Shown here piece after piece: positions 34,547 to 42,359 of a stretch of 42,359 nucleotides of DNA. This stretch comes from Actinomycetes bacterium (GTDB lineage: Bacteria > Actinomycetota > Actinomycetes > JACCUZ01). The stretch is from NCBI GenBank assembly GCA_035489715.1, contig DATHAP010000061.1, forward strand, positions 1-42,359, read 5' to 3'. The number at the start of each line of letters is the position of its first letter. Position 1 is the first letter of the stretch. The position numbers and the translations under genes are program-made. The notes beneath the pieces are model-generated. The model saw only the letters and a program-made list of their open reading frames with translations. It had not been told where the DNA came from and did not search any database.

Positions 34547-36760
34547 TCAGGTCTTGTCGAGGTAGTCCGCGCGCTGCTCGGCCAGGGCCCGGTCCACCGC
34601 GCCGCGCAGGCCGGGGTGCCCGCGCAGCTCCGGGTCACTGCCGACCAGCTCGGCGGCGTCGTCGCGCGCGTCCACGATGAGGTCCTCGTCGCGCAGCACG
34701 CGCAGCAGCCGCAGGCTCGACCGGCGCCCGGACTGCGACGCACCGAGCACGTCGCCCTCGCGGCGGGCCTCGAGGTCGAGGCGGGACAGCTGGAAGCCGT
34801 CGAGGGTTGCGGCGACGGCCTCCAGGCGCTCGCGAGCCGGGCTGCCGGCCTCGCTGTCGCTGACCAGGAGGCACAGCCCGGGAGCGGTGCCACGACCGAC
34901 CCGGCCGCGGAGCTGGTGCAGCTGCGAGACACCGAAGCGGTCGGCGTCGAGCACGACCATCCCGGTCGCGTTGGCGACGTCGACGCCGACCTCGACGACG
35001 GTCGTGGAGACGAGCACGTCGTCCTCCCCGGCGGCGAAGCGCCGCATCACCTCGTCCTTGGCCTCGGACGGCAGCCGGCCGTGCATGACCTCGACCCGCA
35101 GCCCGGCAAGCGGGCCCTCGGCGAGCATCGGCGCGACGTCGAGCACCGCGACGCCGGGCCGCACCACGCGCTCGGGCTCACCGTCACCGTCGCCACCGGC
35201 CGGCGCGTCCACCGGTGCGTCGTCGGGGTCGCCGTCGTCGGTGCCGGCCGAGCGACCGTCGTCCGTACCCCCGATGCGCGGGCACACCACGTAGACCTGG
35301 TGGCCCGCGGAGACCTCCTCGCGCACCCGCTCCCACGCCCGGTCGAGGAAGTGCGGCTTCTCCGCCGTCGGCACGACGTGGGTCGCGATCGGCGAGCGGC
35401 CGGCCGGCAGCTCGGTCAGCGTCGACACGTCGAGGTCGCCGAACACCGTCATCGCCACGGTCCGCGGGATCGGCGTCGCGGTCATGACCAGGACGTGCGG
35501 CGACACCTTGGCCTTGCTGCGCAGGGCGTCGCGCTGCTCCACGCCGAAGCGGTGCTGCTCGTCGACGACGACCAGCCCGAGGTCGTGGAACTCGACGGCG
35601 TCCTGGATCAGGGCGTGCGTCCCGACGACGATGCCGGCGTCGCCGCTGACGACGTCGAGCAGCGCGGTCCGGCGGGCCTGGGTCGCCTGCGACCCGGTCA
35701 GCAGAGCGACCCGGGTGCCGATGTCGGAGCCGCCGAGCAGTCCTCGCTCGGCGAGCGGGCCGAGCATGGCGCTGATCGAGCGGTGGTGCTGCTGGGCCAG
35801 CACCTCGGTGGGTGCCAGCAGGGCGGCCTGGCCGCCACCATCCACCACCGCGAGCATCGCCCGGAGGGCGACCACGGTCTTGCCGGACCCGACCTCGCCC
35901 TGCAGCAGCCGGTGCATCGGGTGCTCCTGCGCCAGGTCGCCGGCCACCGCAGCGGCCACCTCCTGCTGGCCCGCGGTGAGCGTGAACGGCAGCCGCTCGT
36001 CGAAGGCCTCGAGCAGCCCTCCCCCGGCGGTGCGGCGCGGGGTGGCGGGCAGCGCGGCGGCCTCGGCGCGGCGCAGCGCGAGCACCGTCTGCAGGACGAA
36101 CGCCTCGTCGTAGCGAAGCCGGCGGACCGCGCGACGTACGTCGTCGCGGGTGTCGGGACGGTGCACGAGCCGCAACGCGTCCTCGAGTGAGAGCAGGCCA
36201 CGCCGGAGCCGCACCTCCGGGGGCACCGGGTCGAGGAGGCTCCCCCTGTCCGGCAGCACGACGTCTAGAGCGACGGCGACCGCCTTGCGAAGCCGCCACG
36301 ACGGCAGCTTGGCGGTGGCCGGGTAGACCGGGATCAGGCCGCCGGCGAAGTCCTCCGCGTCCTCGCCGAGGGCGACCTCGGGATTGGTCAGCGTCACCTC
36401 GCCGCGGAACACCTCGACCTTGCCGGCGAAGAAGACCTCTTGGCCGGCGGCCAGCAGCTTCTGCCGCCACACCTGGTTGAAGAACGTGACGGTGACCCGC
36501 GAGCGGCCGTCGGTGATGACGACGTCGAGCTTGTGCAGCTTGGGACGCAGCTGCCGCCCGCTGACCGATGCGATCGTGGCCTGCACGGTCACCATCTCGC
36601 CCGGGACGAGGCGGCTCAGGTCGGTGAGCTCGCCCCGCTCGTAGTAGCGGCGCGGGTAGTGGCGCAGCAGGTCCTCGACGGTGGCAACCCCGAGCGCGTC
36701 GAGCTGCTTGGCCGTCTTGTCGCCGACGACGGTCTTCGCCGGGGCGGAGAGCGACACCAC
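34547..36760 (-). CDS. recG: ATP-dependent DNA helicase RecG
   Basis: RecG reverses stalled forks and branch-migrates Holliday junctions. The 737-residue protein has the wedge/OB domain near the start, GEVGSGKTVVALRAM (Walker A, about 290-304), the DEQH box VVDEQHRFGVEQRD, TATPIPRT (motif III) and TTVVEVGVDVANATGMVV, RGRVGRG (motif VI). An acidic, low-complexity insert (GTDDGDPDDAPVDAPAGG region) sits between motifs IV and V, a position that is variable in actinobacterial RecG. GTG 36760 follows 4 bases after the fakA-like stop. Contains a GACGTACGTC palindrome (36133-36142). Confidence 0.96.
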   Translation of the reverse strand: MVSLSAPAKTVVGDKTAKQLDALGVATVEDLLRHYPRRYYERGELTDLSRLVPGEMVTVQATIASVSGRQLRPKLHKLDVVITDGRSRVTVTFFNQVWRQKLLAAGQEVFFAGKVEVFRGEVTLTNPEVALGEDAEDFAGGLIPVYPATAKLPSWRLRKAVAVALDVVLPDRGSLLDPVPPEVRLRRGLLSLEDALRLVHRPDTRDDVRRAVRRLRYDEAFVLQTVLALRRAEAAALPATPRRTAGGGLLEAFDERLPFTLTAGQQEVAAAVAGDLAQEHPMHRLLQGEVGSGKTVVALRAMLAVVDGGGQAALLAPTEVLAQQHHRSISAMLGPLAERGLLGGSDIGTRVALLTGSQATQARRTALLDVVSGDAGIVVGTHALIQDAVEFHDLGLVVVDEQHRFGVEQRDALRSKAKVSPHVLVMTATPIPRTVAMTVFGDLDVSTLTELPAGRSPIATHVVPTAEKPHFLDRAWERVREEVSAGHQVYVVCPRIGGTDDGRSAGTDDGDPDDAPVDAPAGGDGDGEPERVVRPGVAVLDVAPMLAEGPLAGLRVEVMHGRLPSEAKDEVMRRFAAGEDDVLVSTTVVEVGVDVANATGMVVLDADRFGVSQLHQLRGRVGRGTAPGLCLLVSDSEAGSPARERLEAVAATLDGFQLSRLDLEARREGDVLGASQSGRRSSLRLLRVLRDEDLIVDARDDAAELVGSDPELRGHPGLRGAVDRALAEQRADYLDKT

Positions 36761-36764
36761 CGGG

Positions 36765-38456
36765 TCACTCCACCCCGATGAGCAGCGGGTAGCGCGACTG
36801 CCCGCCCTCGTAGACGACGGTGTCGACCTCCGGACGGGCCGACCGCACCCGGCGGGCCACCGCGTCGGCCAGGTCGGCGTCGGCGTCGGCGCCCCGCACC
36901 AGGGTCACGAGCTCGCCGCCAGAGCCCAGCATCCGGCCGACCACGGTGCCCGCGACCTCGACCAGGTCGTCGCCGATGACGGCGAAGTCGCCGTCGACGA
37001 TGCCCAGCACGTCGCCGGGCTTGCAGACCCCGCCCGTCGTCACCGCGGCGCGCGCGGCCACGGTCACGCCGCCGTGCCGGCAGTGCCCGGCCGCCGCGGT
37101 CATCGCGACGACGTCGTCCTCGAAGCGCCGGGACTCGTCGTGCACCGCGAGCGCGGCGATCGCCTGCACGCTGGCGCGGGTGGGAATAACGGCGACCCGC
37201 AGACCCTCGTCGCGTGCCTTGGCCGCGGCGGCCTCGGCCACGGCGAGGCTGTCGGCGTCGTTGGGCAGCACCACCAGGTCGCGCGCCTTGGCCTGCCGCA
37301 GCCCGGTGAGCAGCTCGGCGGTGGACGCCCGGCGCCCCGGGCCGCCGACCACGACCGTCGCGCCGGCCGCCTCGAAGAGCGCCGCCAGCCCGTCGCCGGC
37401 GACCACGGACACCACGCCGCGGCTGGCCGGGTGCAGCCCGGCGACCGACGCCCGTGCCGCGTCCCGGAAGTGGGTCACCCGGATCCGGTGCGGACGCCCC
37501 GCCTCGACACCGGCCTCGACCGCGGCGCCCACGTCGTCGACGTGGACGTGGACGTTCCAGGTCGGCTCCGCCCCGACCACGAGGAGCGAGTCGCCCAGCG
37601 GCTCGAGTGCGGCGCGCAGCGCCCGGATCGCGTCGGCCGGTGCGTCGAGGAGGTACATCACCTCGTAGGTGGGGCCGTGCGCATCCGGGTCCTCCACGTC
37701 CAGCCCGCTGCGCGGCCGGGCCGCCTCCACCTCGTGCGCCGGCACCGTCGTGTCCACGACCGCCGGCACGGCGCCGGTCACGGCGGTCGCCAGCGCGTCG
37801 AGCACCACGCAGACCCCGCGGCCGCCGGCGTCGACGACCCCGGCCCGGGCGAGGACGTCGAGCTGCTCGGGGGTGCGGCGCAGGGCCTCCCGTGCCCCGT
37901 CGGCGGCGGCGGTGACGATGCGCCCGAGGTCGGCGGCGGGTTCGGCGGCGGCCGCGGCCCGCTCGGCCTCCTCGGCCGCCACCCGCGCGACCGTGAGCAT
38001 CGTGCCCTCGACCGGCCTGGCCACGGCGTCGTACGCCGCGCGGGCGCCGACGGCCAGGGCCGCCGCCAGCTCGGCCGGCCCGACCTCCGAGGCCTGGCCG
38101 ACACCGTCGGCCAGGCCGCGCAGCAGCTGGGACAGGATGACGCCGGAGTTGCCGCGAGCTCCCATCAGCGCGCCCTGGGCCAGCGCACCGAGCACCGCCG
38201 CCGGCCCGGGCACGCCGTCCGGGCGGTCCGGGTCGCGCGGCCGCTCTGCGTCGCCCGGACGGTCCGCGTCGTCCGGGGCGGCCAGGGCGTCGACCGCCGC
38301 CACGAAGGTCAGGTGCAGGTTGGTGCCGGTGTCACCGTCGGGCACCGGGTAGACGTTGAGCTCGTCGATCTCGGCCCGCGCCTCTCCGAGGGCGTCGCGG
38401 GCGTAGGTGGCCCAGCGGGCGAGCGCCTTGGCGTCCAGGCTGGCCAGCGAGCTCAC
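36765..38456 (-). CDS. DAK2-domain fatty acid kinase-like protein (FakA/YloV family)
   Basis: A 563-residue protein with an N-terminal DAK2/DhaL domain ([18 protein letters not shown], and the kinase-like [39 protein letters not shown]) and a C-terminal FakA-type EDD-associated half ([40 protein letters not shown]). Members in Gram-positives pair with FakB to phosphorylate exogenous fatty acids; in actinobacteria it sits between rpmB and recG and its substrate is unproven. Start GTG at 38456 has TAGGGT 6 nt upstream and no Shine-Dalgarno, consistent with a leaderless message. It is coupled to recG by a 4-base gap. Confidence 0.85.
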   Translation of the reverse strand: MSSLASLDAKALARWATYARDALGEARAEIDELNVYPVPDGDTGTNLHLTFVAAVDALAAPDDADRPGDAERPRDPDRPDGVPGPAAVLGALAQGALMGARGNSGVILSQLLRGLADGVGQASEVGPAELAAALAVGARAAYDAVARPVEGTMLTVARVAAEEAERAAAAAEPAADLGRIVTAAADGAREALRRTPEQLDVLARAGVVDAGGRGVCVVLDALATAVTGAVPAVVDTTVPAHEVEAARPRSGLDVEDPDAHGPTYEVMYLLDAPADAIRALRAALEPLGDSLLVVGAEPTWNVHVHVDDVGAAVEAGVEAGRPHRIRVTHFRDAARASVAGLHPASRGVVSVVAGDGLAALFEAAGATVVVGGPGRRASTAELLTGLRQAKARDLVVLPNDADSLAVAEAAAAKARDEGLRVAVIPTRASVQAIAALAVHDESRRFEDDVVAMTAAAGHCRHGGVTVAARAAVTTGGVCKPGDVLGIVDGDFAVIGDDLVEVAGTVVGRMLGSGGELVTLVRGADADADLADAVARRVRSARPEVDTVVYEGGQSRYPLLIGVE

Positions 38457-38462
38457 GGGTGG

Positions 38463-38468
38463 ACCCTA
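38463..38468 (-). promoter_or_regulatory. Putative -10 box (TAGGGT) for the leaderless FakA-like gene
   Basis: TAGGGT on the minus strand ends 6 nt before the GTG at 38456. It matches TANNNT and no ribosome-binding site is present, so the recG operon transcript probably starts at the start codon. Confidence 0.5.
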
Positions 38469-38504
38469 GTCGCGGCGGCCGACGCCATCGTCGCGCCTGC
38501 TCGG

Positions 38505-38535
38505 TTGGCGCGCCGCGGCGCGCGTCGGCTACGCT
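38505..38535 (+). promoter_or_regulatory. Candidate rpmB promoter (TTGGCG ... TACGCT)
   Basis: TTGGCG (38505-38510) and TACGCT (38530-38535) are 19 nt apart; the -10 fits TANNNT and gives a leader of about 85 bases before rpmB. The long GC palindrome between them (GGCGCGCCGCGGCGCGCG region) is striking. Confidence 0.35.
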
Positions 38536-38626
38536 GCTGCGGTTGCCCGGCCGGCGTCCTCCGACGCATCGGTCCACTCGGACGCCGCGGGCCGTCATGT
38601 CCGCCCCACCTTCCTTGGAGTTCCCC

Positions 38627-38812
38627 GTGGCTGCCACCTGCGACGTCTGCGGCAAGGGTCCGGGCTTCGGTCACAACATCTCGCACTCGCACCGGCGCAC
38701 CAAGCGCCGCTGGAACCCCAACATCCAGACCGTGCGCGCGATGGTCGGTCGGACGCCCAAGCGCCTGAACGTCTGCACCTCCTGCCTCAAGGCGGGCAAG
38801 GTCACCCGCTGA
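38627..38812 (+). CDS. rpmB: 50S ribosomal protein L28
   Basis: A 61-residue L28 protein: [20 protein letters not shown] at the start, then [18 protein letters not shown] and the C-terminal [15 protein letters not shown]. Cysteines at CDVC and CTSC can bind zinc, so this is the C+ form. GTG 38627 is preferred because TTGGAG precedes it and the N-terminus is canonical; an ATG at 38597 would add ten residues. It diverges from the FakA-like gene and ends in a hairpin. Confidence 0.96.
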   Translation: MAATCDVCGKGPGFGHNISHSHRRTKRRWNPNIQTVRAMVGRTPKRLNVCTSCLKAGKVTR

Positions 38813-38830
38813 CCTCCCGCCCCCTCCGAC

Positions 38831-38859
38831 CGGCCGGCTCTCCCGTGGGAGGCCGGCCG
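38831..38859. terminator. Hairpin between convergent rpmB and thiL
   Basis: CGGCCGGC (38831-38838) and GCCGGCCG (38852-38859) form an 8-bp stem, extended inward by CTCCC/GGGAG-type pairing. It lies 18 bases after rpmB and 57 before the thiL stop, so it may serve both directions. Confidence 0.55.
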
Positions 38860-38915
38860 TCGTCGTTCCCGGGTCGCGGCGTCGGAGGCGTCGCAGGCGC
38901 CGGAGGCGTCGCGGG

Positions 38916-39884
38916 CTAGAAGCTCGTCCAGCCCCGGGGGCCGGGCCAGGGGGCCCCATCGACGAGGACGTCGTCCCCACGGCCGACCCGGCCCACGACG
39001 CTCCAGGCCATCGGCAGGTCCACGTCGGGCGGGAAGGTCGCGGCCAGCGCGTGGTCCTCCCCACCGCCGAGCAGCCAGTGCATCGGGTCGGCGTTGAGGG
39101 CCCGTGCGGTGTCGGTCAGCTCCTGCGGCACGTGGAACGCGTCGCTGCTCAGCTCGATGCCCACGCCGCTTGCGCGCGCGACGTGACCCAGGTCCGCGAC
39201 CAGGCCGTCGCTGACGTCGATCATCGCCGTCGCGCCGAGCGCCGCGGCCCGGGGTCCCTCGCCGTACGGCGGCGCCGGTCGCCGGTGCGCGTCGACCAGC
39301 ACGCGGGGCGAGCGGAAGCCGCGGGACAGGACGGCCAGCCCGGCGGCGGCCCAGCCCAGCCGGCCGGTCACCGCCACCAGGTCCCCGGCCCGGGCGCCCG
39401 AGCGGGTCACCGGCTCGCGGCCCTCGAGCGACCCGAGTGCGGTGACCGAGACCACCATCCGGTCGCTGCGGACCACGTCGCCACCGGCCACCACAGCATC
39501 GACGCCGGCCGCCTCCGCGGCGACCCCGTCGACCAGCCCCAGGACCCACTCGACCTCGGTCTCGGGCGGGATGCCCAGCCCGACGAGCAGGGCGGTGGGC
39601 GCCGCGCCCATCGCGGCGACGTCGGCCAGGTTGGCCCCGGCCGCCCGGGCGCCCACGTCGGCTGCCGTCGACCAGTCGGTGCGGAAGTGGCGGCCCTCGA
39701 CGAGCACGTCGGTCGTCGCGACCACCCGCCCGTCCGCGGTGGCGACCACGGCCGCGTCGTCGCCCGAGCCGAGCAGCAGCGCGGGCCCGGCCGCCGCCGC
39801 CCCGAGGCGCTGCCGGACCGCGTCGATCAGGGCGAACTCGCCGAGATCGGCCACCGTCGCGTCCCGGCCGCTCGGTGTGACCAC
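38916..39884 (-). CDS. thiL: Thiamine-monophosphate kinase ThiL
   Basis: ThiL phosphorylates thiamine monophosphate to the active diphosphate. The 322-residue protein has the family opening DLGEFALIDAVRQRLG, the nucleotide/metal loop LLGSGDDAAVVATADGRVVATTDVLVEGRHF with the key Asp pairs, and DVVRSDRMVVSVTALG, IDVSDGLVADLGHVA further on. GTG 39884 is chosen as the start with the correct N-terminus; a longer ATG frame runs antisense into the RAM-domain gene. The 124 bases upstream hold divergent signals that I cannot resolve with confidence. Confidence 0.94.
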   Translation of the reverse strand: MVTPSGRDATVADLGEFALIDAVRQRLGAAAAGPALLLGSGDDAAVVATADGRVVATTDVLVEGRHFRTDWSTAADVGARAAGANLADVAAMGAAPTALLVGLGIPPETEVEWVLGLVDGVAAEAAGVDAVVAGGDVVRSDRMVVSVTALGSLEGREPVTRSGARAGDLVAVTGRLGWAAAGLAVLSRGFRSPRVLVDAHRRPAPPYGEGPRAAALGATAMIDVSDGLVADLGHVARASGVGIELSSDAFHVPQELTDTARALNADPMHWLLGGGEDHALAATFPPDVDLPMAWSVVGRVGRGDDVLVDGAPWPGPRGWTSF

Positions 39885-40008
39885 TCGTCCGCCTCTCGTC
39901 CGATCCGATAGGTTCGCTCGCGTTCGAAGCACGTCCCGATCAGTCGACTGGCTCAGGACCTGCCCGGAGGACTGTACGAGCCGCCAGACTCTACGGAAGG
40001 GCCCGACG

Positions 40009-40245
40009 ATGGTTGTCCAGGCGTACATCCTGATCCAGACCGAGGTCGGCAAGGCCGCAGCCGTGGCGCGGGAGATCGCCGAGGTCAAGGGCGTCACGCT
40101 CGCCGAGGACGTGACCGGCCCCTATGACGTGATCGTGCGCGCCGAGGCCCGCAACGTCGACGAGCTCGGCAAGCTGGTGGTCGCCAAGGTGCAAGGCGTC
40201 GACGGCATCACCCGCACGCTGACCTGCCCGGTCGTCCACCTCTGA
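40009..40245 (+). CDS. Stand-alone Lrp/AsnC ligand-binding (RAM) domain protein
   Basis: A 78-residue protein consisting only of the RAM domain of Lrp/AsnC regulators (MVVQAYILIQTEVGKAAAVAREIAEVKGV ... YDVIVRAEARNVDELGKLVVAKVQGVDGITRTLTCPVV) with no helix-turn-helix. Such stand-alone RAM proteins form oligomers that bind amino acids; here a role in sensing is inferred. ATG 40009 has GGAAGGG upstream. Its TGA overlaps the CTG start of the DUF3515 gene (CTGA). The same neighbours (thiL, DUF3515, ddl) recur in actinobacteria. Confidence 0.92.
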   Translation: MVVQAYILIQTEVGKAAAVAREIAEVKGVTLAEDVTGPYDVIVRAEARNVDELGKLVVAKVQGVDGITRTLTCPVVHL

Positions 40246-40697
40246 GCGGACCCGGTCCGGGTCGGCTGGCCCCCGCCGCAGCGGCCGCCGTCCTGCTGCT
40301 CGGCGCCTGCGCGTCGCTGCCGCCGGTCGGCGTCGCGGTCCCGACCGCCGGATCGCGCGGCTGCGCCCGGCTGGCCGACGCGCTGCCCGACGAGCTCGAC
40401 GGCCGGGAGCGCCGTGACGCGGAGCCCGAGTCGCCGCGCACGGCAGCGTGGGGCGACCCCGCGCTCGTCCTGCGCTGCGGGGTCGCCCGGCCGCCCGGCC
40501 TTACCGGCTCGGAGGTGGTCGTCGTCGACGGCGTGGGCTGGGTGCTCGCCGAGCGCCCCTCGGCGTACGTCTTCACGACCTCCGACCTGGCGACGTACGT
40601 CCAGGTCCGGGTGCCGGGCTCGACGCCCCGCACCGCGGCCACCGCGCCGCTCGTCGACCTGGCCGCTCCGGTGCAGCGCTCGCTGCCCCTCCGGTAG
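40242..40697 (+). CDS. DUF3515 lipoprotein, apparent CTG start
   Basis: A 151-residue lipoprotein of the actinobacterial DUF3515 family. The start codon is taken as CTG 40242-40244, overlapping the RAM-gene TGA as CTGA, because the frame contains no ATG, GTG or TTG before a GTG at 40515 that would remove the signal peptide and lipobox. The N-terminus is SGPGPGRLAPAAAAVLLLG followed by AC; lipobox LGAC with Cys near residue 23. The domain has SRGCARLADALPDEL, ALVLRCGVARP, VDGVGWVLAERPSAYVFTT and ATYVQV. Function unknown. It ends 7 bases from the convergent ddl stop and contains a GACGTACGTC palindrome (40592-40601). Confidence 0.8.
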   Translation: MSGPGPGRLAPAAAAAVLLLGACASLPPVGVAVPTAGSRGCARLADALPDELDGRERRDAEPESPRTAAWGDPALVLRCGVARPPGLTGSEVVVVDGVGWVLAERPSAYVFTTSDLATYVQVRVPGSTPRTAATAPLVDLAAPVQRSLPLR

Positions 40698-40704
40698 CCG
40701 GCGT

Positions 40705-41877
40705 TCAGCGCAGCAGGCCGGGGTGCCGGGCCAGGGCGGTCTCGACCAGCCGGTCGACGAGAGCCGGGTAGTCGAGCCCGCTCGCCCGCCACATCAGCGG
40801 GAACATCGACACCGGGGTGAAGCCGGGCATCGTGTTGACCTCGTTGACGACCAGGCCGGTCGGGGTCAGGAAGAAGTCGACGCGGGCCAGGCCCTCGCAG
40901 GCCAGTGCCTCGAACGCGCGGACCGCGAGGTCCTGCACCTGCCGTACGACATCGTCTGGCAGGTCGGCGGGGACCACCAGGTCGGTGCCCTCGTCCGGGA
41001 GGTACTTGGCCGCGAAGTCGTAGAACTCGTGCCCTCCGCCGACCACGATCTCGCCGGGGACGCTGGCCTCGGGCGCGGCACCGTCGCGACCCTCCAGCAC
41101 CCCGCACTCGATCTCGCGCCCCTCCACGCCGGCCTCGACGACGACTCGCCGGTCGTGCCGGCGGGCCTCCTCGATCGCGTCGTCGAGCTCCCCGGGGCCG
41201 TGCACCTTGGTGATGCCCACGCTGGAGCCGGCCCGGGCCGGCTTGACGAAGACCGGGAAGCCGAGCGAGGCGACGCTCTCGCGGACCGCTGCCTTGTCGG
41301 AGTCCCAGGCCCGGGCGCTGACCACGGCGTACGGCCCGACGGGCAGGCCGGCGCCCTGGAGCAGCGTCTTCATGTGGCCCTTGTCCATCGCGGCTGCCGA
41401 GGCGAACACCCCCGACCCGACGTAGGGCACCCCGGCCAGCTCGAGCAGACCCTGCAGGGTGCCGTCCTCGCCGTAGGGCCCGTGCAGCAGGGGAAGCACG
41501 ACGTCGACCTCGCCCAGCTCCTGGGGCACCGAGCCCGGCTCCTGCACGACCAGGCCGCGGTGCGTCGGGTCGCCTGCCAGGACCACCGCGGCGCCGCTCT
41601 CCTCGACCCCAGGCAGCTCGCCGCCGGTGATCGCCAGCTTCTCCGGCTCGTCGGCCGCGAGCACCCAGCGGCCCGCGCGGGAGATGCCGACCGGCACCAC
41701 GTCGTAGCGGTCGCGGTCGATGGCCGCGAGGACGCTGCCGGCCGAGACGCAGCTGACGCCGTGCTCGGTGCTGCGGCCGCCGAACACCACAGCCACCCGC
41801 GGCTTGCGGCGGCCCGTCTGCTCGCCGCAGCGGTCGTCGGAGGTGTCGTCGGAGGACTGCGTGCTCTGGTCGCTCAT
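40705..41877 (-). CDS. ddl: D-alanine--D-alanine ligase
   Basis: Ddl joins two D-alanines for peptidoglycan precursors. The 390-residue ATP-grasp protein starts with an acidic/polar leader of about 25 residues, then VAVVFGGRSTEHGVSCVSAG, LLHGPYGEDGTLQGLLEL, the grasp motifs MDKGHMKTLLQGAG, FPVFVKPARAGSSVGITKV and the catalytic DFFLTPTGLVVNEVNTMPGFTPVSMFP (with metal ligands E and N). ATG 41877 is chosen; TACGTT lies 8 nt upstream and no Shine-Dalgarno is seen, suggesting a leaderless transcript. Divergent from the Cys/Met-metabolism gene. Confidence 0.95.
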   Translation of the reverse strand: MSDQSTQSSDDTSDDRCGEQTGRRKPRVAVVFGGRSTEHGVSCVSAGSVLAAIDRDRYDVVPVGISRAGRWVLAADEPEKLAITGGELPGVEESGAAVVLAGDPTHRGLVVQEPGSVPQELGEVDVVLPLLHGPYGEDGTLQGLLELAGVPYVGSGVFASAAAMDKGHMKTLLQGAGLPVGPYAVVSARAWDSDKAAVRESVASLGFPVFVKPARAGSSVGITKVHGPGELDDAIEEARRHDRRVVVEAGVEGREIECGVLEGRDGAAPEASVPGEIVVGGGHEFYDFAAKYLPDEGTDLVVPADLPDDVVRQVQDLAVRAFEALACEGLARVDFFLTPTGLVVNEVNTMPGFTPVSMFPLMWRASGLDYPALVDRLVETALARHPGLLR

Positions 41878-41885
41878 CGCGCCCC

Positions 41886-41891
41886 AACGTA
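41886..41891 (-). promoter_or_regulatory. Putative -10 box (TACGTT) for near-leaderless ddl
   Basis: TACGTT (minus strand) matches TANNNT and ends 8 nt before the ddl ATG. Confidence 0.4.
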
Positions 41892-41922
41892 CCGATCGGC
41901 CCGCGGGGCGCTGCCGGGCAGG

Positions 41923-41928
41923 GATACT
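41923..41928 (+). promoter_or_regulatory. Putative -10 box (GATACT) for the divergent PLP-enzyme gene
   Basis: GATACT ends 7 nt before the ATG at 41936 with no ribosome-binding site between; it shares the 58-base divergent region with the ddl box. Confidence 0.4.
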
Positions 41929-41935
41929 CGCTGCC

Positions 41936-42359
41936 ATGCCCCACGAGAGCGAGTCGTCGCTTGCCCCCGCCACGGTCGCGGTCTCGGCGGGCCGGCCGCC
42001 GCGTACGCCCGACGGCCCCCTGAACCCGCCGCTGGTGATGGCGTCGACGTACCACGCCGGGGGCGAGGTGGGCTACGGCCGCTACGGCAACCCGACCTGG
42101 GAGATGCTCGAGTCGGCGGTCGGCGCGCTCGAGGGCGGGGTGGCGACGTCCTTCGCGTCGGGGCTCGCAGCGGTGGCGGCGGTGCTCGACCTGGTGCCGT
42201 CGGGCGGGCTCGTGGTCGCGCCACCGGACGCCTACTACGGCAGCCTCGAGATCGTGTCGCGGCTCGAGTCGCAGGGTCGGATCCGGGTGCGACGCACCGA
42301 CCTGACGGACACGGCGCGGCTGGCGGAGGCGGTCGACGGCGCAGACCTGGTGTGGGCGG
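41936..42359 (+). CDS. Cys/Met-metabolism PLP enzyme (cystathionine gamma-synthase/lyase-like), N-terminal part
   Basis: The first 141 codons of a fold-type-I PLP enzyme; the gene continues past the right edge. The N-terminal APATVAVSAGRPPRTPDGPLNPPLV, STYHAGGEVGYGRYGNPTW and the cofactor-phosphate segment SFASGLAAVAAVLDLVPSGGLVVAPPDAYYG are characteristic of the trans-sulfuration family. The active-site lysine is outside the window, so synthase, lyase and gamma-elimination variants cannot be separated. ATG at 41936 has a GATACT box 7 nt upstream. Divergent from ddl. Confidence 0.85.
   Translation, partial: MPHESESSLAPATVAVSAGRPPRTPDGPLNPPLVMASTYHAGGEVGYGRYGNPTWEMLESAVGALEGGVATSFASGLAAVAAVLDLVPSGGLVVAPPDAYYGSLEIVSRLESQGRIRVRRTDLTDTARLAEAVDGADLVWA

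Overview
The window is a GC-rich (well above 70% in most stretches) chromosomal segment from an actinobacterium (Actinomycetota, class Actinomycetia). The gene order is the classic actinobacterial block comM-yraN / DUF2469-rnhB-lepB-lepB-rplS-trmD-rimM-khpA-rpsP / ffh / glnD-glnB-amtB / ftsY-smc / mutM-rnc-rpmF-yceD-coaD-rsmD / recG-fakA-like / rpmB / thiL / Lrp-RAM / DUF3515 / ddl. Starts are mostly GTG or ATG. The genus cannot be fixed from sequence alone. Nothing resembling a phage, plasmid, IS element, CRISPR array, rRNA or tRNA was seen, and no gene-free stretch exceeds 300 bases.

Layout. 1-2200: end of a DNA-uptake/Holliday-fold pair (comM fragment, yraN) on the minus strand, then a plus-strand FUSC-like membrane protein and a VOC-fold protein. 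2198-7676: a long minus-strand run, rpsP-khpA-rimM-trmD-rplS-lepB2-lepB1 plus rnhB-DUF2469 (ribosome assembly, tRNA m1G37 methylation, protein export, RNA/DNA hybrid repair). 7911-10563: an amidohydrolase and ffh. 10671-13694: plus-strand accessory genes, namely a SigE-family sigma factor with a membrane-anchored partner, an SRPBCC protein and an alpha/beta hydrolase. 13708-17792: the nitrogen-control operon amtB-glnB-glnD with a GlnR-like operator upstream. 17936-26731: PLP decarboxylase, ftsY, a secreted beta-helix protein of lower GC, a small membrane protein, smc, and a 65-residue coiled-coil protein. 26957-32521: a 409-residue membrane-anchored unknown, mutM, rnc, rpmF, yceD, a DivIVA-like protein, coaD and rsmD. 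32576-34452: a two-gene insertion (Cys-containing secreted protein plus O-antigen-ligase-like polytopic protein) between rsmD and recG. 34547-42359: recG, a DAK2/FakA-like gene, rpmB, thiL, a stand-alone RAM domain, a DUF3515 lipoprotein, ddl and the start of a Cys/Met-metabolism PLP enzyme.

Working together: rpsP to rplS plus rnc, rpmF, rpmB and rsmD serve ribosome biogenesis. ffh, ftsY and the two lepB genes form the co-translational secretion route. amtB-glnB-glnD senses and imports ammonium. smc, the DivIVA-like protein and ddl serve chromosome segregation, division and cell wall. rnhB, mutM and recG serve genome maintenance.

The window is mainly housekeeping, and I found no convincing new multi-gene system. 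The observations most worth checking are: two genes (mutM and the DUF3515 lipoprotein) whose only sensible start codon is CTG; a set of TANNNT boxes 6-8 nt before start codons, implying leaderless transcripts; a GlnR-type operator; tandem-repeat tails on S16 and a signal peptidase; the Wzy-like/secreted-protein pair; and a lower-GC beta-helix gene with its own strong promoter.
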